Shown: in pieces, positions 28,464 to 36,671 of the stretch
Layout of the letters: each line of letters begins with the position of its first letter
Numbering within the stretch: position 1 is the stretch's first letter
NCBI GenBank assembly: GCA_016218495.1
Contig: JACRDU010000021.1
Coordinates: forward strand, 1 to 55,465
Reading direction: 5' to 3'
From: Elusimicrobiota bacterium
GTDB taxonomy: Bacteria; Elusimicrobiota; Elusimicrobia; UBA1565
DNA: 55,465 nt
Translations under genes and position numbers: made by a program
The notes under the pieces: generated by a model
Database searches by the model: none
Seen by the model: the letters and a program-made list of their open reading frames with translations, nothing else
What the model was told of the DNA's origin: nothing

Positions 28464-30098
28464 GTGAAGCGAATCGCCGCCGCCCTCATCGCGCTCATCC
28501 TCGCCTCGGAGGCGGGGGCAGAGCCGCTGTTCTGGAGGACGGGCTCCCTGGGCTGGGCCTTCGATGACGTCACCCTGAACGCCCCGGGAGGGACGCGCCG
28601 GCGCTCGCAATGGTCGCAGGCCTACGACGTCACGGTCGAGGGTCCCTTCGTCAACCGCCTCGCCGGGGACCTGCGCACCAACGCGTCGTACAAGGACGGG
28701 TTCAACATAAACCAGGCCGTCAATACGGAGAGCCCCGGGCAGAAGACGCTCAATTGGTCGGCCCGCGGCGACATGTTCCCGTTCGGCTTCCGGCGTTACG
28801 CGCGCTTCGCGCCGAACTACTCCTGGAGCCAGACCGAGCAGGCCGCTGCGGCCAGCGCCCCGAGCAGGGTCATCCGTCAGGACGGCTACGGCTTCTCGGG
28901 CGGCTTCTCCCTGCCGCGCCTGCCTTCGTTCAACGTCTCGCGCCAGCGCTCGCACCGCACGGACCCGCTCTCCACCGGGCAGGTCCGGGAGCTGGCGGAG
29001 ACGTCCCGCGAGAGCCTGTCGTGGGGTCTGGGGCCGCTGCGCGTCAGCGCCGACCGCGACCTCAACGAGATCACCGACCTCGCCGGCGGGCGTCCGCCCA
29101 CGGAGACCGAGACGCGCCGTGCCGACCTCGAGCTGCGCACCGGGCAGAAGAAGGGGCTGGGTCTGCAGTTCTTCTCGCTGCGCTCCAGCGCCTTCGCCCA
29201 AAAGGTCTCGGGGGCCACGTTCCAGGAGGATGTGACCGCGAACATGTCGCTGCGCAGCCTGCCCCTCAAGAGGCTGGGATGGGCGCACGAGGTCTACTAC
29301 GCCAACGACTTCGCGCGCGACAACCTCGCCCGGACCCAGGCCGACTCCAGCTCGTTCGGCCTGCTCTCGAACCGCGATGCGCGCTGGGGTTCTGTCACGA
29401 ATTCGCTCAGCGGGGGTCTGGCGCATGCCGGCGCGGCCGCGCGCAGCGCCGGGGAATCCGTCAGTCTCAGCGAGGTCCTGTTCAGGCGTCGCCTGACCTT
29501 GCTGCAGTCGTTGAGCGGGGGCTGGTCGGAGGGCGCCGACCGAGCCACGACGCTGTCGGACGGGGGGGCGCTGCGCGCCACGCTGGCTCCGCGGCCCAAC
29601 CGCAGCATGTCCGTCGAGTACGAGAACTCCGGCTCGGAGCGGCTCGGGGGGGGAGCGGCGTCCCGGACGCACAAGGCCAGCCTTTACGGGAACACCGTGT
29701 TCCGGGGGAGCCTGCGCGGCACACTGCGCTGCGAACATGTCCGCCAGAGCCAATTGGACCAGGGTCTTAGGACGATGACCGACACCCTGAGCGGGAATCT
29801 GGACGGAAACCTGCGCCCGGGCCTCGAAGCCTCGGCTCTCGTCTCCTACATACGCAGCCGCACGAACCGAGGCCGCCCCGTCGAGAGTCCTTCGGGTTCG
29901 TTGGGGCTCATCTGGTCGCCGACGCAGTCGCTGAGCTTCAACGCCCGGCTCAGCTCGGCCGGCGAATCGGCCAACGTGGTCGCGGGGGCCTCATGGGCGG
30001 CCGGGCGAACGACCCTGAGCCTCTATCTGGAGCGCCGGGAGATCTCAACCCCGCAGAGCTTCTCCCACTTCAACGTCTCGCTCAGGCGCACCTTCTAG
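28464..30098 (+). CDS. Outer-membrane beta-barrel of a probable porin-cytochrome conduit
   Basis: The 544-residue product starts at a GTG 18 nt after the cytochrome and has a signal peptide (MKRIAAALIALILASEAGA). The rest is alternating amphipathic strands rich in Ser, Arg and aromatic residues (YDVTVEGPFVNRLAGDLRTN; LSLYLERREI). It ends in Phe (FNVSLRRTF), the usual C-terminal signal for outer-membrane insertion. No known porin family signature is seen, but size and position beside a multihaem cytochrome and propellers fit a conduit that carries electrons through the outer membrane. This function is inferred from context. Confidence 0.78.
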   Translation: MKRIAAALIALILASEAGAEPLFWRTGSLGWAFDDVTLNAPGGTRRRSQWSQAYDVTVEGPFVNRLAGDLRTNASYKDGFNINQAVNTESPGQKTLNWSARGDMFPFGFRRYARFAPNYSWSQTEQAAAASAPSRVIRQDGYGFSGGFSLPRLPSFNVSRQRSHRTDPLSTGQVRELAETSRESLSWGLGPLRVSADRDLNEITDLAGGRPPTETETRRADLELRTGQKKGLGLQFFSLRSSAFAQKVSGATFQEDVTANMSLRSLPLKRLGWAHEVYYANDFARDNLARTQADSSSFGLLSNRDARWGSVTNSLSGGLAHAGAAARSAGESVSLSEVLFRRRLTLLQSLSGGWSEGADRATTLSDGGALRATLAPRPNRSMSVEYENSGSERLGGGAASRTHKASLYGNTVFRGSLRGTLRCEHVRQSQLDQGLRTMTDTLSGNLDGNLRPGLEASALVSYIRSRTNRGRPVESPSGSLGLIWSPTQSLSFNARLSSAGESANVVAGASWAAGRTTLSLYLERREISTPQSFSHFNVSLRRTF

Positions 30099-30116
30099 CG
30101 GGGCGGCAGTCCCGCT
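30097..30116 (+). terminator. Hairpin at the end of the barrel gene
   Basis: AGCGGG, an 8-nt loop and CCCGCT form a 6-bp stem overlapping the stop codon. There is no T-run, so it is a weak terminator candidate. Confidence 0.3.
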
Positions 30117-30117
30117 G

Positions 30118-30176
30118 TGCCGGGCATCGCAGGGGGGTATGAGGAAGCCCGGCCTAGCGGACGGCAACCCCGTTGC
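30118..30176 (+). promoter_or_regulatory. Possible SAM-type leader structure (weak)
   Basis: The segment between the barrel gene and the Cys/Met-metabolism gene contains a G-run, TATGAG, AAGCCCGGC and ACGGCAACCCC. GGGG pairs with CCCC around the two conserved-looking blocks. This recalls the P2/P3 core of SAM-I/SAM-IV riboswitches, and the gene downstream is a sulfur amino acid enzyme. The outer P1 stem is not found, and a -10 box lies downstream of it, so the assignment is tentative. Confidence 0.25.
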
Positions 30177-30181
30177 TTGTC

Positions 30182-30187
30182 TATACT
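30182..30187 (+). promoter_or_regulatory. -10 box TATACT
   Basis: TATACT lies 17 nt before the ATG at 30205, with a purine-rich CTGGGGGA site in between. Confidence 0.45.
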
Positions 30188-30204
30188 GACGACCTGGGGG
30201 ACAC

Positions 30205-31473
30205 ATGACCAAGCGCAGACCGGAAGGCTACATCAAGGGACGCCCGCTCAAGCCCGAGAGCCTGATGATGACCTACGGCTACAAGCCGGAGCTCTCCGAA
30301 GGCTCGCTCAAGTGCCCCATCTTCCAGACCTCGACCTTCGTCTTCAAGAGCGCCGAGGAGGGCAAGGCCTTCTTCGAGATCGCCTACGGCCTGCGCGAGC
30401 AGGGCCCCAAGGAGGAGCTGGGTCTCATCTACTCGCGCCTCAACAACCCGGACCTGGAGATACTCGAGGACCGGCTGTGCCTGTGGGACGGCGCCGACTC
30501 GGCCGCCGTCTTCGAGAGCGGGATGGCGGCCATCAGCACGCTGGCCTTCGAGTTCCTGCGCCCCGGCACGGTCGTCCTGCACTCCGAGCCCATCTACGGC
30601 GGGACCGAGTACTTCTTCCGGCACATCCTGCCGCGCTACGGCATCAAGGCGGTGGGCTTCCCGGCGGGGGCCGACGAGAAGGCCCTCGAGAAGGCGGCCC
30701 GCGCGGCCGGCAGGGTGGCGATGATCTTCGTCGAGACGCCCTCGAACCCCACCAACAAGCTCGTCGACATCCGGGCCTGCGCCCATGTCGCCAAGAAGCT
30801 CTCGACCAAGGAGAACCGCGTGACGGTGGCCGTCGACAACACCTTCCTGGGCCCGCTCTGGCAGCACCCCCTCAAGCTCGGGGCCGACTTCGTCCTCTAC
30901 TCGGCCACCAAGTTCATCGGCGGGCACTCCGACGTCATCGCCGGCGTCTGCCTGGGCGGCGCCGAGGACATGAAGCGCGTGCGCACCCTGCGCACCTTCC
31001 TCGGCACCCTGTCGGGCCCCTGGAACGGCTGGCTGCTCCTGCGCAGCCTGGAGACCCTGAAGCTGCGCATGACCTGCCAGATGAAGAACGCCCAGAAGGT
31101 GGCGGACTTCCTGGCCGACCACCCCAAGGTCGAGAAGGTCTACTACCTCGGGCACCTCGAGGAGGGCTCGGCCCAGCGCAAGGTCTACGAACGCCAGTGC
31201 CTGGCGCCGGGCTCGATGATCTCATTCGACATCAAGGGCGGCGAGAAGCAGGCGTTCAAGTTCCTCAATTCCCTCGAGCTCTTCAGCCTGGCCGTGAGCC
31301 TCGGCGGCACCGAATCCCTGGCCGAGCACCCCGGGACGATGACCCACTCCGACGTGCCTCCCGCCGACCAGGCCCGCATGGGCATCACGCCGAAGATGGT
31401 CCGCCTCTCCATCGGCGTCGAGAACCCCGAAGACCTCATCGCCGACCTCACCCAAGCCCTGGACTCCGTCTAG
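30205..31473 (+). CDS. Cys/Met-metabolism PLP enzyme (cystathionine gamma-synthase/lyase family)
   Basis: The 422-residue product has the family features YSRLNNPDLEILEDRLCLWD, FESGMAAISTL for cofactor binding, VFVETPSNPTNKL (here IFVETPSNPTNKL), AVDNTFLGPLWQHPL and the Schiff-base lysine in YSATKFIGGHSD. The C-terminus has SLGGTESLAEHPGTMTH. The exact reaction (cystathionine gamma-synthase, gamma-lyase, beta-lyase or O-acylhomoserine sulfhydrylase) cannot be separated by eye. The N-terminal extension (about 25 residues before MTYGYKPEL) is slightly longer than usual. The RAYT element's left repeat begins at the last base of its stop codon. Confidence 0.9.
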   Translation: MTKRRPEGYIKGRPLKPESLMMTYGYKPELSEGSLKCPIFQTSTFVFKSAEEGKAFFEIAYGLREQGPKEELGLIYSRLNNPDLEILEDRLCLWDGADSAAVFESGMAAISTLAFEFLRPGTVVLHSEPIYGGTEYFFRHILPRYGIKAVGFPAGADEKALEKAARAAGRVAMIFVETPSNPTNKLVDIRACAHVAKKLSTKENRVTVAVDNTFLGPLWQHPLKLGADFVLYSATKFIGGHSDVIAGVCLGGAEDMKRVRTLRTFLGTLSGPWNGWLLLRSLETLKLRMTCQMKNAQKVADFLADHPKVEKVYYLGHLEEGSAQRKVYERQCLAPGSMISFDIKGGEKQAFKFLNSLELFSLAVSLGGTESLAEHPGTMTHSDVPPADQARMGITPKMVRLSIGVENPEDLIADLTQALDSV

Positions 31474-31516
31474 GTGCCAGGGGACAACTCTCGCAACTGA
31501 CGCAACTGTTGGGGAT
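31473..31516 (+). repeat. Left inverted repeat of the RAYT element
   Basis: It begins GGTGCCAGGG and contains ACAACTC followed by two CGCAACT copies 9 nt apart, ending GGGGAT. It pairs with 32402-32445. Confidence 0.88.
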
Positions 31517-31562
31517 ATCTCCTGGCAGGGAACCAATTCGTACCCTCGCGCGTACTAGTGTT

Positions 31563-32429
31563 ATGGCGCGTTCCCCCAGAATTGAGTTCCATGGTTCGGT
31601 CAAGCACGTCGTGGCCCATGCGGTCGATGGCGCGCTGGTCTTTGAAGATGACGAGGAGCGCTGGAAATTCCTTGAGATTGTCAGAAAGGTCAAGGGCCGG
31701 AGGCCGTTTCTCCTCTTCGCTCTGTGCCTGATGAGTACGCATCTGCACCTGCTCATCCGGACCGGCGATTCCAGCATGGAAGACATCATGCGGGACATTC
31801 TTGGGACTTATGCGCGCTGGTGTAACAAGAAGAGGGGACGGCGCGGCCATCTTTTCGCCGACCGGAATAAGCAGATGCTCTGTACGAATGACGGGTATCT
31901 GTTGGAGCTTCTTCGCTATATCCACATGAACCCCGTCGATGCCGGCCTCTGCGCAGGTCCGGCAGATTGGCTTTGGTCCAGTCACCGCGTCTATCTCGGG
32001 GCCGATGACGGCGGTTTGGTCGATACCGAGTGGGTCCTGAGTCTGTTCCATCCGGAGCCGGCGCGGGCGCGGGAGGCGTTCGCTGCCTTCGTGGTCGACA
32101 GGGCGCGCCTCAAGGAGGACCCATTCTCGCCGCCGCCGGGCCGGATGCCGGTTTGGACTGAATTGCCAGTTGTTGACCAAGGCGATGTCAGGCCGCCCAT
32201 ACCCATCGAAGAGCTTTGCACGCAGATGTGTAGGGAGGCGGGCATCGCTGAGATCATCCTCCGGGGGCGTCAGGAGTCGGCGTCGGTCTGTGGGATGCGG
32301 CATGAATTCGTCCGGAGGGCGGCCATGCAGGGTCATCCGCCGCGGAAGATCGCGGAATTCTTGAATCGGACGCCTGAGGCGGTGCGGAAGGTACTGAGGA
32401 AATCCCCAGGAGTTGCGTCAGTTGCGTGA
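31563..32429 (+). CDS. REP-associated tyrosine (Y1) transposase
   Basis: The 288-residue product has the Y1 HUH-nuclease signature. The metal-binding HLH lies in LMSTHLHLLIR (near residues 60-70), and the catalytic tyrosine lies in GTYARWCNKKRGRRGHLFAD. LRYIHMNPVDAGLC and WSSHRVYLG follow, all typical of RAYT/TnpA_REP proteins. A C-terminal helix-turn-helix-like part (HPPRKIAEFLNRTPEAVRKV) follows. The ATG start is chosen because it begins the conserved MARSPRIEFHG; the frame is open far upstream but overlaps the PLP enzyme. The stop codon lies inside the right inverted repeat. Confidence 0.9.
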   Translation: MARSPRIEFHGSVKHVVAHAVDGALVFEDDEERWKFLEIVRKVKGRRPFLLFALCLMSTHLHLLIRTGDSSMEDIMRDILGTYARWCNKKRGRRGHLFADRNKQMLCTNDGYLLELLRYIHMNPVDAGLCAGPADWLWSSHRVYLGADDGGLVDTEWVLSLFHPEPARAREAFAAFVVDRARLKEDPFSPPPGRMPVWTELPVVDQGDVRPPIPIEELCTQMCREAGIAEIILRGRQESASVCGMRHEFVRRAAMQGHPPRKIAEFLNRTPEAVRKVLRKSPGVASVA

Positions 32430-32445
32430 GTTGTGCCCTGGCACC
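32402..32445 (-). repeat. Right inverted repeat of the RAYT element
   Basis: Reverse-complement copy of 31473-31516 with about four mismatches. It includes the transposase stop codon (32427-32429). Confidence 0.88.
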
Positions 32446-32450
32446 AGGCT

Positions 32451-33989
32451 TTATTTGAGCGCTTGGAGGGATTTGAAGTCGGACCAGGCTTGGGCAACGG
32501 ACTTGCGGCGTTGGGCGGCGGTTTTGGCGAACGAGGAAGAGGGTAGGAAGCGGATGGCGGCGTCCTCGAGCAGGGTCCGCCAGCGGGGATGCGGCACGAG
32601 GACGGCGGCGAGGCGGCCCGGCGCCGCGCGGTAGAGGGCGACCCGTTCCGGCAGCAGGCGGCCCTGCTTGCGGGCCTCGGCGGCGTACTCCTGGGCTTTG
32701 GCGAGGTGCGGGCCGCCCGCCTTCATGAAGGAGATGGCGGCGCCGGCATCTTCGATAGCCTTCTCGAGGACGGCGCCCAGTCCCGCGCCGCCCAGCTCGT
32801 AGGCGCGCTTCTCGGAGGCGTCGACGGGCAGCCCGGCCACCTGCCGCAGAAGGGCGGCGTCGGCGAAGCCGCGCAGGGCTTCTAGGCGCTGGAGGATGTC
32901 CTCGAGGGCCGCCACCTGCAGCCAGACGGCGGCCTCGCGGCGTTTCGCGCCGAGCGTCTTGAGCATGGCCGGCGTGATGCCCCGGGCCTTCTTCGCCGGC
33001 TCCGCCGCGGCCGTGAAGGCCTCGAAGGCCGCGCGGGCCTTCTTGAGGGCGTCGCTGCGGCGGGCCAGGCCGCCCGGCAGGCTCTTGCCGGCCGCCCGCG
33101 CCTGCAGGTCCCTTTGCACCGCCGGGTCCTGGACCCTCTCGGGGGGCAGCGCTTCGCCCAGGGCGGCGGCCCGCGCCGCGGCGAGGTCGCGCTCGGCGGC
33201 GGCCTCGAGGCGGCCCAGGTCGTAGCGCACCGAGTGGCCGGGATGCACGAGCGTGGCGTGGTCGAGCTTGCCGGTCTCGATGAGGCGCGGGGTGCCGGGA
33301 GGCGCCGCGCGGTTGAGCTCGCTCTGCATGGTCTGGACCTGGGGGGAGTAACCGGTGACGTTGGCCGCGCTCAGGCGGTCGTAGATCCCGTCATCTCCCA
33401 CGGGCGAGGCGGCGGCCCCGGAGGGCCGCCCGCCGCCGCCGTCGGGCCCGCCCGCCTTGGCGTCCTTGTCGACGCTGGAGCGCCCTTCGAAGAGCTCCTT
33501 CATCAGTCGACGCCTGTCGTCGTCGGAGAGGCCCTGGTCCGATTTGATGGCCTTCGAGGCCGCGCCCAGCCCGTCGAGCCGGCCGAGGATGCCCTTGTTG
33601 CGGTCGGGAGAGAGCTCCAGGAAGCGCGCGGTCTGCTTGTAGAGGGAGTCCTCGAAAACATGGGTGCCGTCGGCGTCGTCGCGGGCGAAGCCGACAGCCA
33701 GCTGCGCGGCCGCCGCCGGGTTCTCGAGGACCCAGGAGCGCAGGTCCGCCAACGCCTCCTCGGGGCCCGTCCCGGGGGCAAGCTGGGAGGCCAGGCTGGA
33801 GCGCAGGATGCGCGCGGCCAGGGCGTCGGCGCGGGCCGGGTCCTCGGCCAGCGCGGCCTTCATGCGCCGCACGAGGTCGGTCTCCCCCGTGTCGAGCTCG
33901 CGGCCCTCGATCGAACGGACGTCCGTCGCGTCGAGCGCCTGCGCGGCGGGGGGGAGCAGCGCCAGGAGGGCCAGCGCCCCCGCCCTCAC
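32451..33989 (-). CDS. Large exported helical protein, unknown
   Basis: From the GTG at 33989, which overlaps the upstream stop as GTGA, the product is 512 residues. It has a signal peptide (VRAGALALLALLPPAAQA) and long, Ala/Leu/Arg-rich helical stretches separated by a Gly/Pro/Ser-rich linker near residues 175-195. No domain is recognised. It is the last gene of the operon that starts with the GAF/PAS kinase. The RAYT element sits 5 nt beyond its stop codon. Confidence 0.65.
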   Translation of the reverse strand: MRAGALALLALLPPAAQALDATDVRSIEGRELDTGETDLVRRMKAALAEDPARADALAARILRSSLASQLAPGTGPEEALADLRSWVLENPAAAAQLAVGFARDDADGTHVFEDSLYKQTARFLELSPDRNKGILGRLDGLGAASKAIKSDQGLSDDDRRRLMKELFEGRSSVDKDAKAGGPDGGGGRPSGAAASPVGDDGIYDRLSAANVTGYSPQVQTMQSELNRAAPPGTPRLIETGKLDHATLVHPGHSVRYDLGRLEAAAERDLAAARAAALGEALPPERVQDPAVQRDLQARAAGKSLPGGLARRSDALKKARAAFEAFTAAAEPAKKARGITPAMLKTLGAKRREAAVWLQVAALEDILQRLEALRGFADAALLRQVAGLPVDASEKRAYELGGAGLGAVLEKAIEDAGAAISFMKAGGPHLAKAQEYAAEARKQGRLLPERVALYRAAPGRLAAVLVPHPRWRTLLEDAAIRFLPSSSFAKTAAQRRKSVAQAWSDFKSLQALK

Positions 33990-34822
33990 GGAGCCGGGCG
34001 CACGGGCCGTCCGGAGGCCCGCAGCGTCCCGTCGGGGCCCAGGCTCCACGGGCCCGGAGGCAGCCGGTCCGCGGGCGTGTCCAGGCGCTCCTGGGAGCGC
34101 AGGTCGAGCAGGGTGACCATCAGCGGCTGGTCGAGCCCCGCCCAGGCCACCAGGGCCCGGCTCCCGTCGGGGCTGATGTCGAGGGCTTCGATGCGGTGGG
34201 CTTTGGCCACCGCGCCGAGCTCCTGGCCGGTGAAGGAGTAGGCCGACACGGTCCAGGCGCCGTCCTCCCGACGCGCCGTCAGCAGGGTCTCCCCGCGCGA
34301 GGAGAGCAGGGCCGGGGGCAGGCCGGCGGGCGCGTCGGCGCCCGGGACCGTGAAGAGGATCTGGCCGCGCGAGCCCAGGAAGACCAGGGCGGAGTCGGTC
34401 TGCGGGGCGCGCTCGACGCGGCCCGCGGCGCGGCGCTCACTGCGCGGCCAATGCCAGGCGAAGCGGCCGTCCTCGGAGGCGCCGCCCCCCATGCTGCGGC
34501 CCAGCAGGCCGTCCGCTTCGGACGAAGGGCCCAGCCCGAGCTCGTGGACCAGGGCCCCGTCGGAGCCGCGCAGCAGGAGCGACGAGGGCGCCTTCACCCA
34601 GCCGGCGGGCACGGCGCTCGGGGCGCCGGCCGACAGGGCGTCGCGCATGTCGCCCGGGATGTCCCAGGAGGCGGCCGGGGGGAGCACCGGGAGGAAGGGG
34701 CGCGGCAGCTCCGTGCCGAAGAACACCTGAGCGGGCGGGGCCTCCGCCCGGACGGGGCGAGCCTGGGCGGCGGCTCGCGGCGTCACGGTCAGGGCCAGCA
34801 GCAGGGCGGTCTCCGGGGTCAT
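33986..34822 (-). CDS. Exported protein with WD/TolB-like stretches, unknown
   Basis: The 278-residue product has a short signal peptide (MTPETALLLALTVTPRAAAQA). The C-terminal half has propeller-like repeats (DSALVFLGSRGQILFTV; ALLSSRGETLLTARREDG; ALDISPDGSRALVAWAG), the last resembling a WD40/TolB blade. Too few repeats are seen for a full propeller. ATGA and GTGA overlaps on both sides place it firmly in the operon. Confidence 0.62.
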   Translation of the reverse strand: MTPETALLLALTVTPRAAAQARPVRAEAPPAQVFFGTELPRPFLPVLPPAASWDIPGDMRDALSAGAPSAVPAGWVKAPSSLLLRGSDGALVHELGLGPSSEADGLLGRSMGGGASEDGRFAWHWPRSERRAAGRVERAPQTDSALVFLGSRGQILFTVPGADAPAGLPPALLSSRGETLLTARREDGAWTVSAYSFTGQELGAVAKAHRIEALDISPDGSRALVAWAGLDQPLMVTLLDLRSQERLDTPADRLPPGPWSLGPDGTLRASGRPVRPAP

Positions 34823-35283
34823 CGGCGTTGCTCCGTCTTGAGGCCGCCGGCCGGCTTCCGGTAGAGCCGCACGGCGTATGGGGAGGTGAACGCCATCGTC
34901 ACGAAGGCGCCGGGGGCGGGGCCGCGGACCCGGTAGGGCACGACGACGGCCCCCGCGGCGGCCTCGGGAGGGAGGAGCTCCGCGGACCAGCCGCCCGTGC
35001 GCTGCGCGCCGGCGAAGACCGCCACCGCCACGAAGCGCGAGAAGTCGACGGCCGGGGCCTCCTGTCCCAGGGAGTCCTTCCAGAGCGCGCGCCACGATGG
35101 TTCGTCGCTGACGACGCGCGCGCCCGGGGCCGACACGGAGCAGGAATGCCCCTTCCATTCCGACGGCGAGACGCCGACGGCGGCGAGCGAGGCGGGGTCG
35201 TCCATGGTACCCTCCGGGGGGCGGCGCCCCATGCCGAGGCAGGCGCCCAGGCCCAGGGCCGCGAGCAGCCGGGCCGTCCTCAC
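34819..35283 (-). CDS. PrcB-like exported protein
   Basis: The 154-residue product starts at a GTG overlapping the TldD stop. It has a signal peptide with a possible lipobox Cys (LLAALGLGACLG) and a C-terminal domain (SWRALWKDSL, VDFSRFVAVAVFAGAQRTGG, AGAVVVPYRVRGPAPG, TSPYAVRLYRKP) that resembles the PrcB C-terminal domain, named after a protease-complex subunit of Treponema. A role in protein quality control at the envelope is an inference. Confidence 0.68.
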   Translation of the reverse strand: MRTARLLAALGLGACLGMGRRPPEGTMDDPASLAAVGVSPSEWKGHSCSVSAPGARVVSDEPSWRALWKDSLGQEAPAVDFSRFVAVAVFAGAQRTGGWSAELLPPEAAAGAVVVPYRVRGPAPGAFVTMAFTSPYAVRLYRKPAGGLKTEQRR

Positions 35284-36671
35284 GAGCGGCCTCCGATGAG
35301 GAGCTTGGGGATGCGCACGGTGGGCTGGCCGTCCGAGACCGGGACGCCCTGGCCCTGCTTGCCGCAGGTGCCCAGGCCCCAGCCGATGTCCCAGCCCACG
35401 CGGTCGATGGAGCGCAGGACCTCGGGGCCGGAGCCCAGGATGTTGGCGTCGCGCACCATGTGGCGGACCGTCCCGTCCGACACCCACCAGCCCTCGTCGA
35501 CGCCGAACACGAACTCCCCGGTGGCGGTGTTGACCTCGCCCCCGCCCATGCGCGTCACGAGGAGGCCCTCCTTGAGCTCGCGCAGGATCCGGACCGGGTC
35601 GTCGGGGCCGGGGGCGATGTAGATGTTCGACATCCGGGGGATGGGACGGCAGCGGTAGGACTGCCGCCGCCCGTGGCCGTTGGGGGCGGAGCCCGCGCGC
35701 AGCGCGCTGACGCGGTCGTGCAGGTAGCCGCGCAGGACCCCTTCCGCGACGAGGGTCACCGGGCGGGCGGGGCAGCCCTCGTCGTCGAAGGCATAGGAGC
35801 CGCGGGCGAACGGCAGGGTCGGGTCGTCGATGATGGTGAGCTTCGGGGAGGCGACGCGCCGGCCGGACTTCCCCGCGAAGGCCGGGGACGTGCCCTCCTG
35901 GATGTGGTCGGCCTCCAGCGAGTGGCCGATGGCCTCGTGTACGAAGGTCCCGCCGGCCGAGGCGGCGAGGACGACGGGGAACTCGCCGGGCCTGGCCACC
36001 GGGGCCGTCAGCTTCCTGGTGGCTAGGACGGCGGCCCTGCGGCAGGCCGCCCACGGCGCGCCGCCCTCGAGGAGCTCCCAGCCCTTGAGCCCGCCGATGA
36101 CCTCGCTGCCCGTCTGCAGGACGGCGCCCTTGGCGGCCGTCACCGAGACGAAGAACACCACGGTGGTCCGCTCCGCGCGGCGAAAGGAGCCGGCGGAGTC
36201 GAGCACGGCCAGGGTGCGCTCGCGCTCGGCCAGGCTCAGCTGGACCTGGGTGAGGAGGGGGAACTCGGCGCGCAGGGCCTTGTCGAGCGCGGCCAGAAGG
36301 TCCGCCTTCTCGCGCAGCGGGACCTCGCACGGGCGGATGCGGACCGGCGGGGCGGAGCTCTCCAGGGCCGGGGCCGCGGGGGGGCGGCGCCGCGGCAGGC
36401 CCGCGGCGAGGCGGGCGGCCATGTCCCGCGCGGCGGCGGGGTCGAAGCCCGTGGCGGAGCCGAAGCGGGTCTCGACCCGCCTGCCGGGGGCGCGCCGGAG
36501 CAGGCGCAGGCCCGTGCCGGCGTCCGAGGACTCGGCCGCCTCGCTGAGGCGGCCGTCCTCGTAGGACAGCGAGAGCGAGCGTCCCTCGTCGAGGAAGACC
36601 TCGGCGTGGTCGCCCGCCGCCAGGCAAGGGGCCCAGTCGTCCCAGCGCAGAGCGGCCGCGGCACGGCTCAC
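35280..36671 (-). CDS. tldD: TldD/PmbA-family metalloprotease
   Basis: From the GTG at 36671, which overlaps the kinase stop as GTGA, the product is 463 residues, normal for TldD. It has the zinc-binding HEAIGHSLEAD motif, the downstream SYAFDDEGCPARPVTLV region, RMSNIYIAPGPDD and a C-terminal GTCGKQGQGVPVSDGQPTVR typical of the TldD (not PmbA) subunit. TldD normally acts with TldE/PmbA, and no second subunit gene is in this window. The longer open frame upstream lies inside the kinase gene. Confidence 0.9.
   Translation of the reverse strand: MSRAAAALRWDDWAPCLAAGDHAEVFLDEGRSLSLSYEDGRLSEAAESSDAGTGLRLLRRAPGRRVETRFGSATGFDPAAARDMAARLAAGLPRRRPPAAPALESSAPPVRIRPCEVPLREKADLLAALDKALRAEFPLLTQVQLSLAERERTLAVLDSAGSFRRAERTTVVFFVSVTAAKGAVLQTGSEVIGGLKGWELLEGGAPWAACRRAAVLATRKLTAPVARPGEFPVVLAASAGGTFVHEAIGHSLEADHIQEGTSPAFAGKSGRRVASPKLTIIDDPTLPFARGSYAFDDEGCPARPVTLVAEGVLRGYLHDRVSALRAGSAPNGHGRRQSYRCRPIPRMSNIYIAPGPDDPVRILRELKEGLLVTRMGGGEVNTATGEFVFGVDEGWWVSDGTVRHMVRDANILGSGPEVLRSIDRVGWDIGWGLGTCGKQGQGVPVSDGQPTVRIPKLLIGGRS

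Larger units (their letters stand above)
31473..32445 (+). mobile_element. RAYT-type element bounded by 44-bp inverted repeats
   Basis: A Y1 (IS200/IS605-like REP-associated) transposase gene lies between two long inverted repeats that differ at about four of 44 positions. The element starts at the last base of the PLP-enzyme stop codon and ends 5 nt before the stop of the next gene. It thus fits into an intergenic space without cutting either gene. Base composition is lower in GC than its neighbours. Confidence 0.8.

Noticed and set aside
30117-31562. N-terminal extension of the RAYT frame to 770 residues
   Set aside because: The upstream part lies within the PLP-enzyme gene in another frame and lacks any domain; the conserved RAYT start is at 31563.
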